Assembly: GCF_900110255.1 (NCBI RefSeq)
Contig: NZ_FODD01000008.1
Span: 124,001 to 188,000, forward strand
Source: Actinacidiphila rubida
Lineage (GTDB): Bacteria; Actinomycetota; Actinomycetes; Streptomycetales; Streptomycetaceae
Reading direction: 5' to 3'
DNA: 64,000 nucleotides
The stretch's first letter is position 1; each line of letters opens with the position of its first letter. A program made the position numbers and the translations under genes. The notes under the pieces are model-generated. The model was not told the DNA's origin and did not search any database. It saw nothing but the letters and a program-made list of their open reading frames with translations. Positions 21,812 through 30,452 of the stretch are shown one piece after another.

Positions 21812-22609
21812 ATGAGCAGCAGGAACAGCAAGGCCAGCAAGGAAGCCGCCCGCGAGCGGCTGCGGATCCAGCGCGAGAAGGAGGCCAAGCGCGCGAAGAT
21901 ACGCCGCCAGGTCTTCGTGGCCACCGGCATCGTCGTCGTGCTGGGCATCGCCGCAGCCGTCGCCGTCATCGTCAACAACGCCAACAAGCCCGGCTACTGG
22001 GACGCGGCCGCCAAGGACACCCTGGTGAAGCCGGCCAACACGGACGGCACCGACGGCACCACGCTGATCATCGGCGACAAGAACAACAAGAACACGCTGC
22101 ACGAGTTCGAGGACATGCGCTGCCCGATCTGCGCTGCCTACGAGCAGACGGCCGGCGACCAGGTGCTGCAGGGCGCCAAGGACGGCAAGTACAGGATCCA
22201 GTACACCTTCGGCACGTTCCTCGACGCCGGCCAGGGCGGCTCGGGTTCGAAGAAGGCGCTGAGCGCGCTCGGCGCGGCCCTGAACGTCTCGGTGGACGCC
22301 TTCGAGCAGTACCACACGCTGCTGTACTCCAAGGCCGTCCACCCGGACGAGAAGAAGGACGACTTCAACAACGCCGACCACCTCATCGCGGAGGCCCAGA
22401 AGATCCCCGCGCTGAAGGGGAACGCCAAGTTCTCCGACGCGGTGAAGAAGGGCACCTTCGACAAGTGGGCCCTGACGATGAGCAAGTCGTTCGACGACAG
22501 CGGCGTCAACTCCACGCCGACCGTGAAGCTCAACAACAAGGACATCCAGGTCGCCGGTCTGCCGGCGACGCAGGTGATGGCGTCGATCGAGGCGGGCCTC
22601 ACCAAGTAG
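21812..22609 (+). CDS. Membrane-anchored DsbA-like thioredoxin-fold protein
   Basis: A protein of 265 residues. A lysine/arginine-rich cytoplasmic N-terminus (about 35 residues) is followed by one membrane anchor (VFVATGIVVVLGIAAAVAVIV), then an extracytoplasmic thioredoxin-fold domain of the Thioredoxin_4 type. The active site CPIC is in FEDMRCPICAAYE, and the cis-Pro loop is NSTPTVKLN. It is expected to oxidise or isomerise disulfides in exported proteins. It lies 50 bp after the membrane protein gene and is probably co-transcribed. Confidence 0.92.
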   Translation: MSSRNSKASKEAARERLRIQREKEAKRAKIRRQVFVATGIVVVLGIAAAVAVIVNNANKPGYWDAAAKDTLVKPANTDGTDGTTLIIGDKNNKNTLHEFEDMRCPICAAYEQTAGDQVLQGAKDGKYRIQYTFGTFLDAGQGGSGSKKALSALGAALNVSVDAFEQYHTLLYSKAVHPDEKKDDFNNADHLIAEAQKIPALKGNAKFSDAVKKGTFDKWALTMSKSFDDSGVNSTPTVKLNNKDIQVAGLPATQVMASIEAGLTK

Positions 22610-22629
22610 CGGCCGTGCCGCGGGCCTCC

Positions 22630-22662
22630 TTCCGGTGCCGGGCCCTGTGCCCGGCACCGGAA
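22630..22662. terminator. Perfect 14-bp hairpin terminator
   Basis: TTCCGGTGCCGGGC (22630-22643) and its exact reverse complement (22649-22662) flank a 5-nt loop. It lies between the convergent DsbA-like and dienelactone hydrolase genes. There is no U tract, as is usual in Streptomyces. Confidence 0.8.
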
Positions 22663-22671
22663 CGAACGCGG

Positions 22672-23304
22672 CTACCGATCGGCGGCGTCGGCGGGATCGT
22701 CGGCGCCGCCACGGCCGTCACCGAGGTCGGTCGAGTCGCTGAGGTCGGCGAGGAAGTCCAGCGCGATCGCCCAGGTCCGCTCCGCGGCCTCGGCGTCGTA
22801 GTCGGGCAGGTCGGGGTCGGTGTAGAGGTGGCCCGCGCCGCGGTACCGGTGCACCTCGACATCGGCGCCGGCCCTGCGCATCCGCAGGTACCAGGCGTTC
22901 AGCCAGTCGTCGGGCTCGAACGGGTCGGGGTCGGCGACGTGCAGCTGGACCGCGACGTCGGTGGCCGCGTCGTCGGCGATGTCCGAGGTGCCGTGCAGGA
23001 GCAGCAGCCCGCGGGCCCGCTCGTCGCCGAGGGCCAGGTTCTGCGCGATGGAGCCGCCGAGCGAGAACCCGGCGTACACCAGGCCCCGCGAGGAGTAGGG
23101 CGCCGCGGCCGTGACGGCGCGGCGCAGCAGTTCGTCGCGGCCGATCTCGTCCTTGATCCGCATGCCCTCCTCCGCGTCGTCGGCGGTGCGGCCGTCGAAC
23201 AGGTCGGGGGTGTGCACGTCGTGGCCGGCGGCACGCAGCCGGTCGGCGGCGGCGAGCACGGCGGGCCGCAGCCCGTACATGGAGTGGAACAGGACGATCG
23301 TCAC
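22672..23304 (-). CDS. Dienelactone hydrolase family protein
   Basis: An alpha/beta hydrolase of 210 residues. The nucleophile elbow reads VYAGFSLGGSIAQ, so the nucleophile is Ser rather than the Cys of classical dienelactone hydrolase. The catalytic Asp is probably in LHVADPDPFEPDDW and the His in YRGAGHLYTDPDLP. VTIVLFHSMYGLRPAV is the usual start. A short acidic C-terminal tail follows. The GTG at 23304 has AGAGGG upstream. The substrate is unknown. Confidence 0.85.
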   Translation of the reverse strand: MTIVLFHSMYGLRPAVLAAADRLRAAGHDVHTPDLFDGRTADDAEEGMRIKDEIGRDELLRRAVTAAAPYSSRGLVYAGFSLGGSIAQNLALGDERARGLLLLHGTSDIADDAATDVAVQLHVADPDPFEPDDWLNAWYLRMRRAGADVEVHRYRGAGHLYTDPDLPDYDAEAAERTWAIALDFLADLSDSTDLGDGRGGADDPADAADR

Positions 23305-23401
23305 AGGGCTGCCCTCTCTGGGCTCGGGTACGCGACCATCGTGCCAGGTGACGCGGACATTCTCCGCGCGGAGACATGAGGGAAGGCGAGGGAGGGACGG
23401 C

Positions 23402-24511
23402 ATGGAGAACGTGCTGCGGCCGGTGGCCGTCCTGGGTTCGACGCTGCTGCTGACGCTGGCGGTCGGATGGACGGTCGACCGGGCGCTGCGGTCGGTGGAC
23501 GCCCGGCACCCGGAGACACCGCTGTGGGACCTGCTGCGGCGCTGCCGGCTGCCGCTGCAGGTGGTGCTGTGCACCGCGATCCTGCGCGGCGCGTTCCCGA
23601 CCGCGCACGTCGCCCACGGGCATCCGGAGGCCGTGGGCCAGGTGCTGACGCTGGCGCTCATCGCCGCCTCGGCCTGGCTGGTGGTCCGGGTGGCCGCCGC
23701 GGTCATCGACTCCAGTTACGCGCGTTATGCGGCGACGGCCAGGAGCGTGCCGAAGATACGCCGGCTGCGCACCCAGGTGACGCTGATCCAGCGGGTGTTC
23801 ACCGCGGTCGTCGGGGTGATCGCGGTCGCCTCGATGCTCTTCACGTTCCCGGAGATGCGCACGCTCGGCGCGTCCGTGCTGGCGTCGGCCGGCATCATCG
23901 GCATCGTCGCCGGGGTGGCCGCGCAGTCGACGCTGAGCAATCTGTTCGCCGGGCTGCAGATCGCCTTCGGCGACATGGTGCGCATCGGCGACACCGTGGT
24001 GGTGGACGGCGAGTGGGGCGAGGTCGAGGAGATCACGCTGACGTTCCTGAGCGTCCGCACCTGGGACGAGCGGCGGATCACCATGCCGGTGTCGTACTTC
24101 ACCAGCAAGCCGTTCGAGAACTGGTCGCGCGGCGACCCGCGGATGACCGGCACCGTCTTCCTGCACCTGGACCACTCCGCGCCGGTGGACCTGATGCGCA
24201 AACGGCTGCTGGAGATCCTCGAGCAGTCCCCGGAGTGGGACCGCAGGGCGTGGGGGCTGGTGGTCATCGACTCCACGCCGACGACGATCCAGGTGCGGGC
24301 GCTGCTCACCGCGAAGGACGCCGGCGACATCTTCACCCTGCGCTGCATCGTGCGCGAGCAGCTGGTGGACTGGATCCGCTGCGACCACCCCTACGCGCTG
24401 CCGCGGATCAGCACCGCGCCGGCGCCCGGCATCAGGCACGAGGGCGTCTCCAGGGACGCGGCGCCGATGCCGGAGGCCAAGGACCTCGGGCCGGGGCCGG
24501 GAGCCCGCTGA
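23402..24511 (+). CDS. Mechanosensitive ion channel, MscS family
   Basis: A protein of 369 residues starting at ATG 23402 behind GAGGGAGGG. Four hydrophobic segments lie in the first 190 residues. The pore helix is GIIGIVAGVAAQSTLSNLFA, and the following beta domain begins with GLQIAFGDMVRIGDTVVVDG. The signature VEEITLTFLSVRTWD and ITMPVSYFTSKPFENWSR are typical of MscS. It would release solutes on hypo-osmotic shock. Confidence 0.93.
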   Translation: MENVLRPVAVLGSTLLLTLAVGWTVDRALRSVDARHPETPLWDLLRRCRLPLQVVLCTAILRGAFPTAHVAHGHPEAVGQVLTLALIAASAWLVVRVAAAVIDSSYARYAATARSVPKIRRLRTQVTLIQRVFTAVVGVIAVASMLFTFPEMRTLGASVLASAGIIGIVAGVAAQSTLSNLFAGLQIAFGDMVRIGDTVVVDGEWGEVEEITLTFLSVRTWDERRITMPVSYFTSKPFENWSRGDPRMTGTVFLHLDHSAPVDLMRKRLLEILEQSPEWDRRAWGLVVIDSTPTTIQVRALLTAKDAGDIFTLRCIVREQLVDWIRCDHPYALPRISTAPAPGIRHEGVSRDAAPMPEAKDLGPGPGAR

Positions 24512-24618
24512 GGGTCCCCCGCGGCCCGCTCACGGCGCTCCGGCGGGGCTCCGGCGGCAGAGCCGGGGGAACGGGGACGGAGGGCCCGGGCGACGGTCCG
24601 GGGCGTGCGGACCGGCCG

Positions 24619-26208
24619 TCAGCCGCGCATCGAGCGCAGGTCGAGCGAGCGCAGCACCCGGTCGACGATCTCCGGGTCGGCGCCCGGCTCGCTGCGCGCC
24701 GCCAGGATCTCGTGGCGGGCCGCGGACAGCATGTCCTCCTGGATCCGGCGCAGTTCCCTCAGCCGCTTGAGGCGGCGCCCGTGGCTCTCGCGGCGCTCGT
24801 CGTCGAGGATGTCCGGCGAGATGCGGGCGCCGAGGTCGACCGCGCGGTGGTGCAGCATCTCCGCGAGGTCCTCGTCGAGCGTCTCGGCGACCTCGATCTC
24901 CTTCAGCCGGGTCCTGGCCGCCTTCATCGCCCGCAGGGCGAGCTGCCGCTCCAGGTCGTGCTCCAGCTTGGTGTCGGCGCCCACGTCGAGCCGCCGGACC
25001 AGCCAGGGCAGCGTCAGGCCCTGCACCACGAGCGTCGCGAGGACCACCGCGAAGGCGATGAACAGCAGCTCCGGGCGGGCCGGGAACGGCCCGTGGTGGT
25101 CGGTGCGCAGCGGGATGGCCAGGGCGAGGGCCACCGACGCCACCCCGCGCATCCCGGCCCACCACATGATCACCGTCTCCCGCCAGCTCAGCGGGATGTC
25201 CTCGTCCATGTCCCGGACCTTGTGCAGCCGCTTCGCGATCCACGCGGCGGGCAGCAGCCAGAGCAGCCGCACGCCCACCACGACCGCGACGATCAGGGAC
25301 GCGTGCCGCAGCATCGGCCCCCAGTTGCCCCGGCCGACGCTGAACACCTCGTGGAGTTCGAGGCCGATCAGGCCGAAGGCGATCCCGGTGACCAGGGTGT
25401 CGATGATCTCCCAGAAGGTGTTGCCGGCCAGCCGGGCCGTCACGTCGTCGGCCTCGAAGGCGTGTTCCGCGAGGTACAGCGCGGTGGTGAGCACCGCGAG
25501 CACCCCGGACCCGTGGAACTCCTCGGCGAGCGCGTAGGAGGCGAACGGCACGAGCAGCGACAGGCCGATCTGCAGGGTCGCGTCGCCGACGATGCTCATC
25601 AGCTTGTTGGCGCCCCAGCCGAGCACCCCGCCGACGGCCACCGCGACCACCGCGGACAGCAGCAGCTCCAGCGCCGCGTGCCCGAGTGAGAACTCGCCGG
25701 AGACCGCCGCCGCGACCGCGACGTGGTACAGCACGATCGCGGTGACGTCGTTGAACAGCCCCTCGCCCTCCAGGATGGAGATCATGCGGCGCGGCAGGCC
25801 CAGGGAGCCGGCGACCGCGGTCGCCGCCACCGGGTCGGGAGGGGCGACGAGGGCGCCGAGGGCGAACGCGGCGGCGAGGGTGATGCCGGGCACCACGGCG
25901 TCGGCGACGGCCGCGACCGCGGCCATGGTGACGAACACGAGGGCCACGGCGAGCAGGAAGATGGCCCGCCGGTTCGCGGCGAACTGGCGCCAGGAAGTGC
26001 GCTGGGCGGCCGCGTACAGCAGCGGGGGCAGCAGCAGCGGCAGGATCAGGCCGGGGTTGATGCGGACGTTGGGGACCTGCGGGATCAGCGCCAGCACTCC
26101 GCCGCACAGCGTCATCAGGACCGGGGACGGCAGACCGATCCGGTCGCCGACCGGCACCATGATGATGGCCGCGAGCATGAGCAGGAAGAAGAGGGCGAGC
26201 TGATCCAC
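24619..26208 (-). CDS. Na+/H+ antiporter (CPA1 family)
   Basis: An antiporter of 529 residues. Twelve or so membrane helices fill the first 400 residues. The ion-site motif is GALVAPPDPVAATAVAG, and EGEGLFNDVTAIVLYHVAV matches the NhaP-type second acidic site. A charged, helical cytoplasmic C-terminal domain of about 140 residues is probably regulatory. The GTG at 26208 lies only 4 bp after the GNAT stop, so this gene is the last in the rluA-GNAT-antiporter operon. Confidence 0.93.
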   Translation of the reverse strand: MDQLALFFLLMLAAIIMVPVGDRIGLPSPVLMTLCGGVLALIPQVPNVRINPGLILPLLLPPLLYAAAQRTSWRQFAANRRAIFLLAVALVFVTMAAVAAVADAVVPGITLAAAFALGALVAPPDPVAATAVAGSLGLPRRMISILEGEGLFNDVTAIVLYHVAVAAAVSGEFSLGHAALELLLSAVVAVAVGGVLGWGANKLMSIVGDATLQIGLSLLVPFASYALAEEFHGSGVLAVLTTALYLAEHAFEADDVTARLAGNTFWEIIDTLVTGIAFGLIGLELHEVFSVGRGNWGPMLRHASLIVAVVVGVRLLWLLPAAWIAKRLHKVRDMDEDIPLSWRETVIMWWAGMRGVASVALALAIPLRTDHHGPFPARPELLFIAFAVVLATLVVQGLTLPWLVRRLDVGADTKLEHDLERQLALRAMKAARTRLKEIEVAETLDEDLAEMLHHRAVDLGARISPDILDDERRESHGRRLKRLRELRRIQEDMLSAARHEILAARSEPGADPEIVDRVLRSLDLRSMRG

Positions 26209-26212
26209 GCCG

Positions 26213-26683
26213 TCAGATTGTCACGAATGCCCGCTTCATGGCCCGATGCGCGATGCCCGCGTCCTGGAACTCGGGGCCGTACGCGGTATATCCGAGCTTC
26301 TCGTAGAACGGGACGGCGTGGACCTGGGCCTCCAGGTACACCCCGGCCAGGCCCAGCCGCCGGGCCTCCTCCTCCAGCGCGCGGACCAGCCGCGCGCCGT
26401 AGCCGCCGCCGCGGGCGTCGCGCAGCACCGCGAGCCGGCCCAGCACCGCGAGCCGCGAATCGCCGCCGTTCTTGCGGGCCGCGTCCTCGCCGAGGAGCAG
26501 CCGGCCGGTGCCGACGCCCTCGGCCAGCACGTGCACCGCCCGCCCGTCCTTGCCGTCCCACTCCAGCTCGGACGGGACCTCCTGCTCGACGACGAACACC
26601 GCGTGGCGTATCGCGTGGACGGCGGCCATGCCCTCGGGGTCGTCCGCGGGCACCACCCGCACCGGTGCGGCGGCCGGGCTCAC
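26213..26683 (-). CDS. GNAT family N-acetyltransferase
   Basis: An acetyltransferase of 156 residues of the ElaA-like group. The acetyl-CoA loop is [20 protein letters not shown], and [22 protein letters not shown] is the typical early segment of this group. [21 protein letters not shown] ends the fold. The GTG at 26683 overlaps the pseudouridine synthase stop by 4 bp (GTGA). The acceptor substrate is unknown. Confidence 0.9.
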   Translation of the reverse strand: MSPAAAPVRVVPADDPEGMAAVHAIRHAVFVVEQEVPSELEWDGKDGRAVHVLAEGVGTGRLLLGEDAARKNGGDSRLAVLGRLAVLRDARGGGYGARLVRALEEEARRLGLAGVYLEAQVHAVPFYEKLGYTAYGPEFQDAGIAHRAMKRAFVTI

Positions 26684-27621
26684 TGGCTGTCGGCCCTGAC
26701 GACGTCCAGCGCGTGCCGCAGGTCCGCCGGGTAGGGGCTCTCGAACTCCACCCACGAGCCGTCCGCGGGGTGCTCGAAGCCCAGCCGCACCGCGTGCAGC
26801 CACTGCCGGGTCAGGCCCAGGCGCTTGGCCAGCGTGGGGTCGGCGCCGTACGTCAGGTCGCCCGCGCAGGGGTGGCGGTGCGCCGCCATGTGCACCCGGA
26901 TCTGGTGCGTGCGGCCGGTCTCCAGCTTGATGTCGAGCAGGCTGGCGTGGCGGAACGCCTCGATCAGGTCGTAGTGGGTCACCGACGGCTTGCCGTCCGC
27001 GGTCACCGCCCACTTGTAGTCGTGGGTGGGGTGCCGCCCGATCGGCGCGTCGATGGTGCCGCTCAGCGGGTCGGGGTGGCCCTGGACGAGGGCGTGGTAG
27101 CGCTTGTCCACCACGCGCTCACGGAACTGCTGCTTGAGGGAGCTGTAGGCCCGCTCGGACTTGGCGACCGCCATCAGCCCGGAGGTGCCGACGTCCAGCC
27201 GGTGCACGATGCCCTGGCGCTCGGCGGCGCCCGAGGTGGAGATCCGGTAGCCGGCCGCGGCCAGGCCGCCGATCACCGTGGTGCCGGTCCAGCCGGGACT
27301 GGGGTGGGCGGCGACGCCGACCGGCTTGGAGACGACCACGACGTCGTCGTCGTCGTGGATGATCTCCATGCCCTCGACCGGCTCGGCGACGATCTCCACC
27401 GCGACGGCGGGCGCCGGCATCTCGACCTCCAGCCACGCCCCGCCGTGCACCCGCTCCGACTTGCCCGCGGCCGCCCCGTCCAGCGAGACCTTGCCGGAGG
27501 CCGCGAGCTCGGCGGCCTTCGTGCGCGAGAAACCGAACATGCGGGCGATGGCGGCGTCGACGCGCTCGCCTTCGAGGCCCTCGGGCACGGGCAGGGAACG
27601 GACTTCGGGAAGCGTACTCAC
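26680..27621 (-). CDS. RluA/RluD family pseudouridine synthase
   Basis: An enzyme of 313 residues. An S4-like RNA-binding domain comes first ([20 protein letters not shown]). The catalytic domain holds the Asp in the signature [11 protein letters not shown], plus [20 protein letters not shown]. It isomerises uridines in rRNA (23S, as in RluD) or tRNA; which sites cannot be told here. From memory, its placement downstream of lspA is conserved in actinobacteria. Confidence 0.94.
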   Translation of the reverse strand: MSTLPEVRSLPVPEGLEGERVDAAIARMFGFSRTKAAELAASGKVSLDGAAAGKSERVHGGAWLEVEMPAPAVAVEIVAEPVEGMEIIHDDDDVVVVSKPVGVAAHPSPGWTGTTVIGGLAAAGYRISTSGAAERQGIVHRLDVGTSGLMAVAKSERAYSSLKQQFRERVVDKRYHALVQGHPDPLSGTIDAPIGRHPTHDYKWAVTADGKPSVTHYDLIEAFRHASLLDIKLETGRTHQIRVHMAAHRHPCAGDLTYGADPTLAKRLGLTRQWLHAVRLGFEHPADGSWVEFESPYPADLRHALDVVRADSQ

Positions 27622-27750
27622 CTGATCGAGTATGCCGGACGCGGCGGACCCCCCGGTCCGCGTCCGGCGCGCCTCAGGGTCCGGCGGGCCCGCGGACGTC
27701 TCGCGAGCGGTCCCGTCACGCCCTGACGAACGGGCCCGGCCGCGGCCCGG

Positions 27751-28413
27751 TCAGTCCTCGTGGCGGGAGCCGTCGGGGTCCACACCCCGGAAGGACAGCA
27801 GCACGATCAGGGCGCCGCCGCAGCAGATCGCCGAGTCGGCCAGGTTGAACACCGCGAAGTGCTCGGGCGCGATGAAGTCCACCACGCGCCCCTGGAAGCC
27901 GCCGGGCGCGCGGAACACCCGGTCGGTGAGGTTGCCGAACGCGCCGCCGAGCAGCAGGCCCAGGGCGATCGCCCACGGCGTGCTGTAGAGGCGGCGGGAC
28001 AGCCGCACGATCACGGCGATCACGCCGACCGCGATCAGCGTGAACACGATCGTCATGCCCTGGCCCATGCCGAAGGCGGCACCGGCGTTCCGGGTGGCGT
28101 CGAGCTGCAGGTAGTGACCGAGGACACGGATCGGGTCGTGGTCCTCCAGGCTGTGCACGACCCAGAGCTTGGAGAGCAGGTCGAGCAGGTACGCGAGGGC
28201 GGCCACCGCTATCAGCACCGCCACGCGGCGGCTGCGCCGGCGCGCAGCGTCGGGATCCGCGGCGGGATCGGCCGCGGAGCCGGCGGCGGGCCCGACGGTG
28301 GGATCGGCGGCGGAATCGGCGGTGGGCGCACCGGACGCCGCGGCCTCCGCCGTCGTGTCCGGGGCCTCATCCGGGGTGTCCGGTGTGGTGATGGTGCGCT
28401 CCGCTTCCGTCAC
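27751..28413 (-). CDS. lspA: Lipoprotein signal peptidase (SPase II)
   Basis: A protein of 220 residues with four membrane helices. The catalytic aspartates are in FGNLTDRVF and FNLADSAI, and [12 protein letters not shown] is conserved. It cleaves signal peptides of prolipoproteins at the membrane. A long cytoplasmic N-terminus (about 60 residues) carries imperfect Ala/Asp/Pro repeats ([20 protein letters not shown]), not part of the enzyme core. The GTG at 28413 has GAGGGA upstream. Confidence 0.96.
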   Translation of the reverse strand: MTEAERTITTPDTPDEAPDTTAEAAASGAPTADSAADPTVGPAAGSAADPAADPDAARRRSRRVAVLIAVAALAYLLDLLSKLWVVHSLEDHDPIRVLGHYLQLDATRNAGAAFGMGQGMTIVFTLIAVGVIAVIVRLSRRLYSTPWAIALGLLLGGAFGNLTDRVFRAPGGFQGRVVDFIAPEHFAVFNLADSAICCGGALIVLLSFRGVDPDGSRHED

Positions 28414-28594
28414 GTGAGTCCCTCAGCCCTTGTGCTCCGTGCCCGCCAGGCCGAATCCTGACTGATGACGAGGGTACGGCACCGGCGCGCGCCAAGGCCT
28501 CCCGCGTGAGCGGGGTGACATGAGGGCGCGCGCCGCCGCCGCGGGGCGCCCCCGCGGCGGCTCGGCGGCGGTCCGCCGCGGTCCGCGGCGGCCC

Positions 28595-29860
28595 TCAGCG
28601 GCGCTCCTGCCGCTGCTTGTCGTCCAGGCACAGGGTGGCCCGCGGGAACGCCTGCATCCGGGCCTTCCCGATCGGGTTGCCGCACACCTCGCAGAGGCCG
28701 TAGGTGCCCTCGTCGAGGCGCTGCAGCGCGTGCGTGGCCTGGGTGAGGGTCTCGCGCGTGTTGGCGGCCAGTGCCATCTCGTACTCGCGGGTGATGTTCT
28801 TCGTGCCGGTGTCGGCGTCGTCGCCCGCGCCGTCCCCGGTGTCCCGCAGCAGGCCGGCGACGGCCGCCTCGGAGGAGGCGATCTCGGCCTTGAGCCGCTC
28901 GACCTCGCCGAGCAGCTCGGCACGCGCCTCCTCGACCTCCTCGGCCGTCCACGGCTCCTCCCCGGGGAGGACGGCCAGCGTGCCGGGCTCGGCCGCGGTG
29001 CGGGCGGCGGGGACCGGGGACCCCGATGTCGCGGCCGACTGGGCCACGGTCTTCTTCGCTGCCACCTTGCGGGCTCCTGTCTTCTTGGCGGCCGGCTTCT
29101 TCCCGGCCGTGCTCCTGCCGGCCGGCGCCTTCCCGCCCGGGCTGGGGGTCGATGGGGTGGAGGGTGCTGAGGGTGCCTTCGCGGCCGCCGCCCTGCCGGC
29201 GGACGGCTTCACGGCGGCGGACTTCCTGGCTGCGGACTTCTTGGCGCCGGTCTTCGGAACGGTGGCCTTCTTGGCCGCCGCCTTCTTGGGGGTGGCCTTC
29301 TTGGGGGTGACCTTCTTGGCGGTGTCCTTGCGGGCCGCGGTTGCGGCGGCCGCCGCCTTCTTGGCCGGGGCTTTCCTGGCCGGGGCCTCCTTCGCGGTGG
29401 TCCTCTTCGCGGTGGCCTTCTCGGCCGGGGCCTTCCCGGCGGCCGCGGACGTCGTGGTGGTCTTCCCGGCCGCGGACTTCGCCGCCGCCTTCTTCGCTGC
29501 CTTCTTCGCCCCGGCCTTCGCCGGCGCCTTCTTCCCGGCGGCCTTCTTGGCGGCCGCCGCCTTCGCGGGCTTCGCGGCCGCGGGATCGGCCGCCGTCCGC
29601 TTCCGGGCCGCGGGCTTCGCCGCCTTCGCCGCCTTGCCCGCGGCGGGCTTCCCGGCCGGGGCCTTCTCCGCGGTCACCGTCGCTGCCGCCTCCTTCGCCG
29701 CGCCGCCCTTGGGCGAGGCCTTGGTGGCCCCGCCGGACTTCGCGGCCTTCTTGGCCCCCCTGGGCTCGGGTGCCGCCTTCCTGGCCGTGGCCGGCGTGGC
29801 CCGGGTGGCCGCTGCCGTCCTCCGTGCCGCCGGTTTCTCGGCGGCTTCCCTCACGACCAT
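28595..29860 (-). CDS. DksA/TraR zinc-finger protein with a long histone-H1-like tail
   Basis: A protein of 421 residues. Residues from about 1 to 300 are almost only Lys, Ala, Pro, Thr and Gly in KKAAAKK-like repeats, resembling histone H1 tails. The C-terminal 115 residues are a DksA/TraR domain with a coiled coil (VEEARAELLGEVERLKAEIASSEAA) and the zinc-finger segment YGLCEVCGNPIGKARMQAFP. In the last knuckle the fourth Cys is replaced: ATLCLDDKQ, so ligands are Cys-Cys-Cys-Asp at best. I chose ATG 29860 because of AAGGGG 8 nt upstream. It may bind DNA through the tail and RNA polymerase through the DksA part; this is inferred. Confidence 0.85.
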   Translation of the reverse strand: MVVREAAEKPAARRTAAATRATPATARKAAPEPRGAKKAAKSGGATKASPKGGAAKEAAATVTAEKAPAGKPAAGKAAKAAKPAARKRTAADPAAAKPAKAAAAKKAAGKKAPAKAGAKKAAKKAAAKSAAGKTTTTSAAAGKAPAEKATAKRTTAKEAPARKAPAKKAAAAATAARKDTAKKVTPKKATPKKAAAKKATVPKTGAKKSAARKSAAVKPSAGRAAAAKAPSAPSTPSTPSPGGKAPAGRSTAGKKPAAKKTGARKVAAKKTVAQSAATSGSPVPAARTAAEPGTLAVLPGEEPWTAEEVEEARAELLGEVERLKAEIASSEAAVAGLLRDTGDGAGDDADTGTKNITREYEMALAANTRETLTQATHALQRLDEGTYGLCEVCGNPIGKARMQAFPRATLCLDDKQRQERR

Positions 29861-30140
29861 GGCCGCGACCCCTTCACATCCGTGATCTTGTTCGCGAATC
29901 GTGCCGGAAACGGTAAGTCGGGCGTCGATCCGCGGCAACGGGGCGCGCTGCCCGGTCGACCCGTACCCCCTGCGGGAGACCGGTCTGCATCCGTTGTGCC
30001 CAGCTCACGGCCAGGTATTCCGTCCGGGGGACCGCAATGGCCCCCTGGGGGGGCCGCCGACCGCCATTCGGGTCAGCGCGGCCCGGGCGGCGGGGCGGCC
30101 CGCCGGGCAAAACCGTGCGGCTCCCGGACACCGGGCCCCG

Positions 30141-30146
30141 TACACT
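30141..30146 (+). promoter_or_regulatory. Predicted -10 of ileS
   Basis: TACACT lies just upstream of the T-box leader and puts the start of transcription near 30152. No clear -35 is visible. Confidence 0.5.
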
Positions 30147-30151
30147 GGCCG

Positions 30152-30442
30152 CAGCGAAAGGCGTGGATGGGACGAGTAGCGCCGCACGCAGCCATGAGCG
30201 ACCCGGGGACGGTGGAAGCCCGGGGGTGTGCGCGACGTGAAGATCACCCCGGAGCCGCCGGAGGAACACCGCGAGGGGCAGCCCGCGCGGTCGGTAGAAC
30301 CGGCGTCGCGACCCCAATGAGGGGGCGGCGGGACCCGCGAGGGTGCCGTACCGCCAAGGAGGGTGGTACCGCGGGAGCGATCGTCAGCAGCTCTCGTCCC
30401 TCCGACGGAAGTCCGCCACGAGCGACGAGTGTCCGCCGGAGG
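30152..30442 (+). ncRNA. Isoleucine T-box riboswitch, translational type
   Basis: The leader contains GATGGGACGAGTAG (stem I), an ATC specifier codon at 30243-30245, and the T-box core GGAGGGTGGTACCGCGGGAG near 30357-30376. Uncharged tRNA-Ile would bind both sites. No intrinsic terminator follows. Instead CCTCCG (30399-30404) can pair with CGGAGG (30437-30442), which is the ileS ribosome site; the helix extends with 3 more pairs beyond one mismatch. This indicates control of translation initiation, as known for actinobacterial T-boxes. Confidence 0.9.
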
Positions 30443-30452
30443 AAGAGCGCAG

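Noticed and set aside
21081..22609. VKOR/DsbB partner for the DsbA-like protein
   Set aside because: The membrane protein has only two loop cysteines far apart and none of the VKOR CxxC or DsbB motifs.
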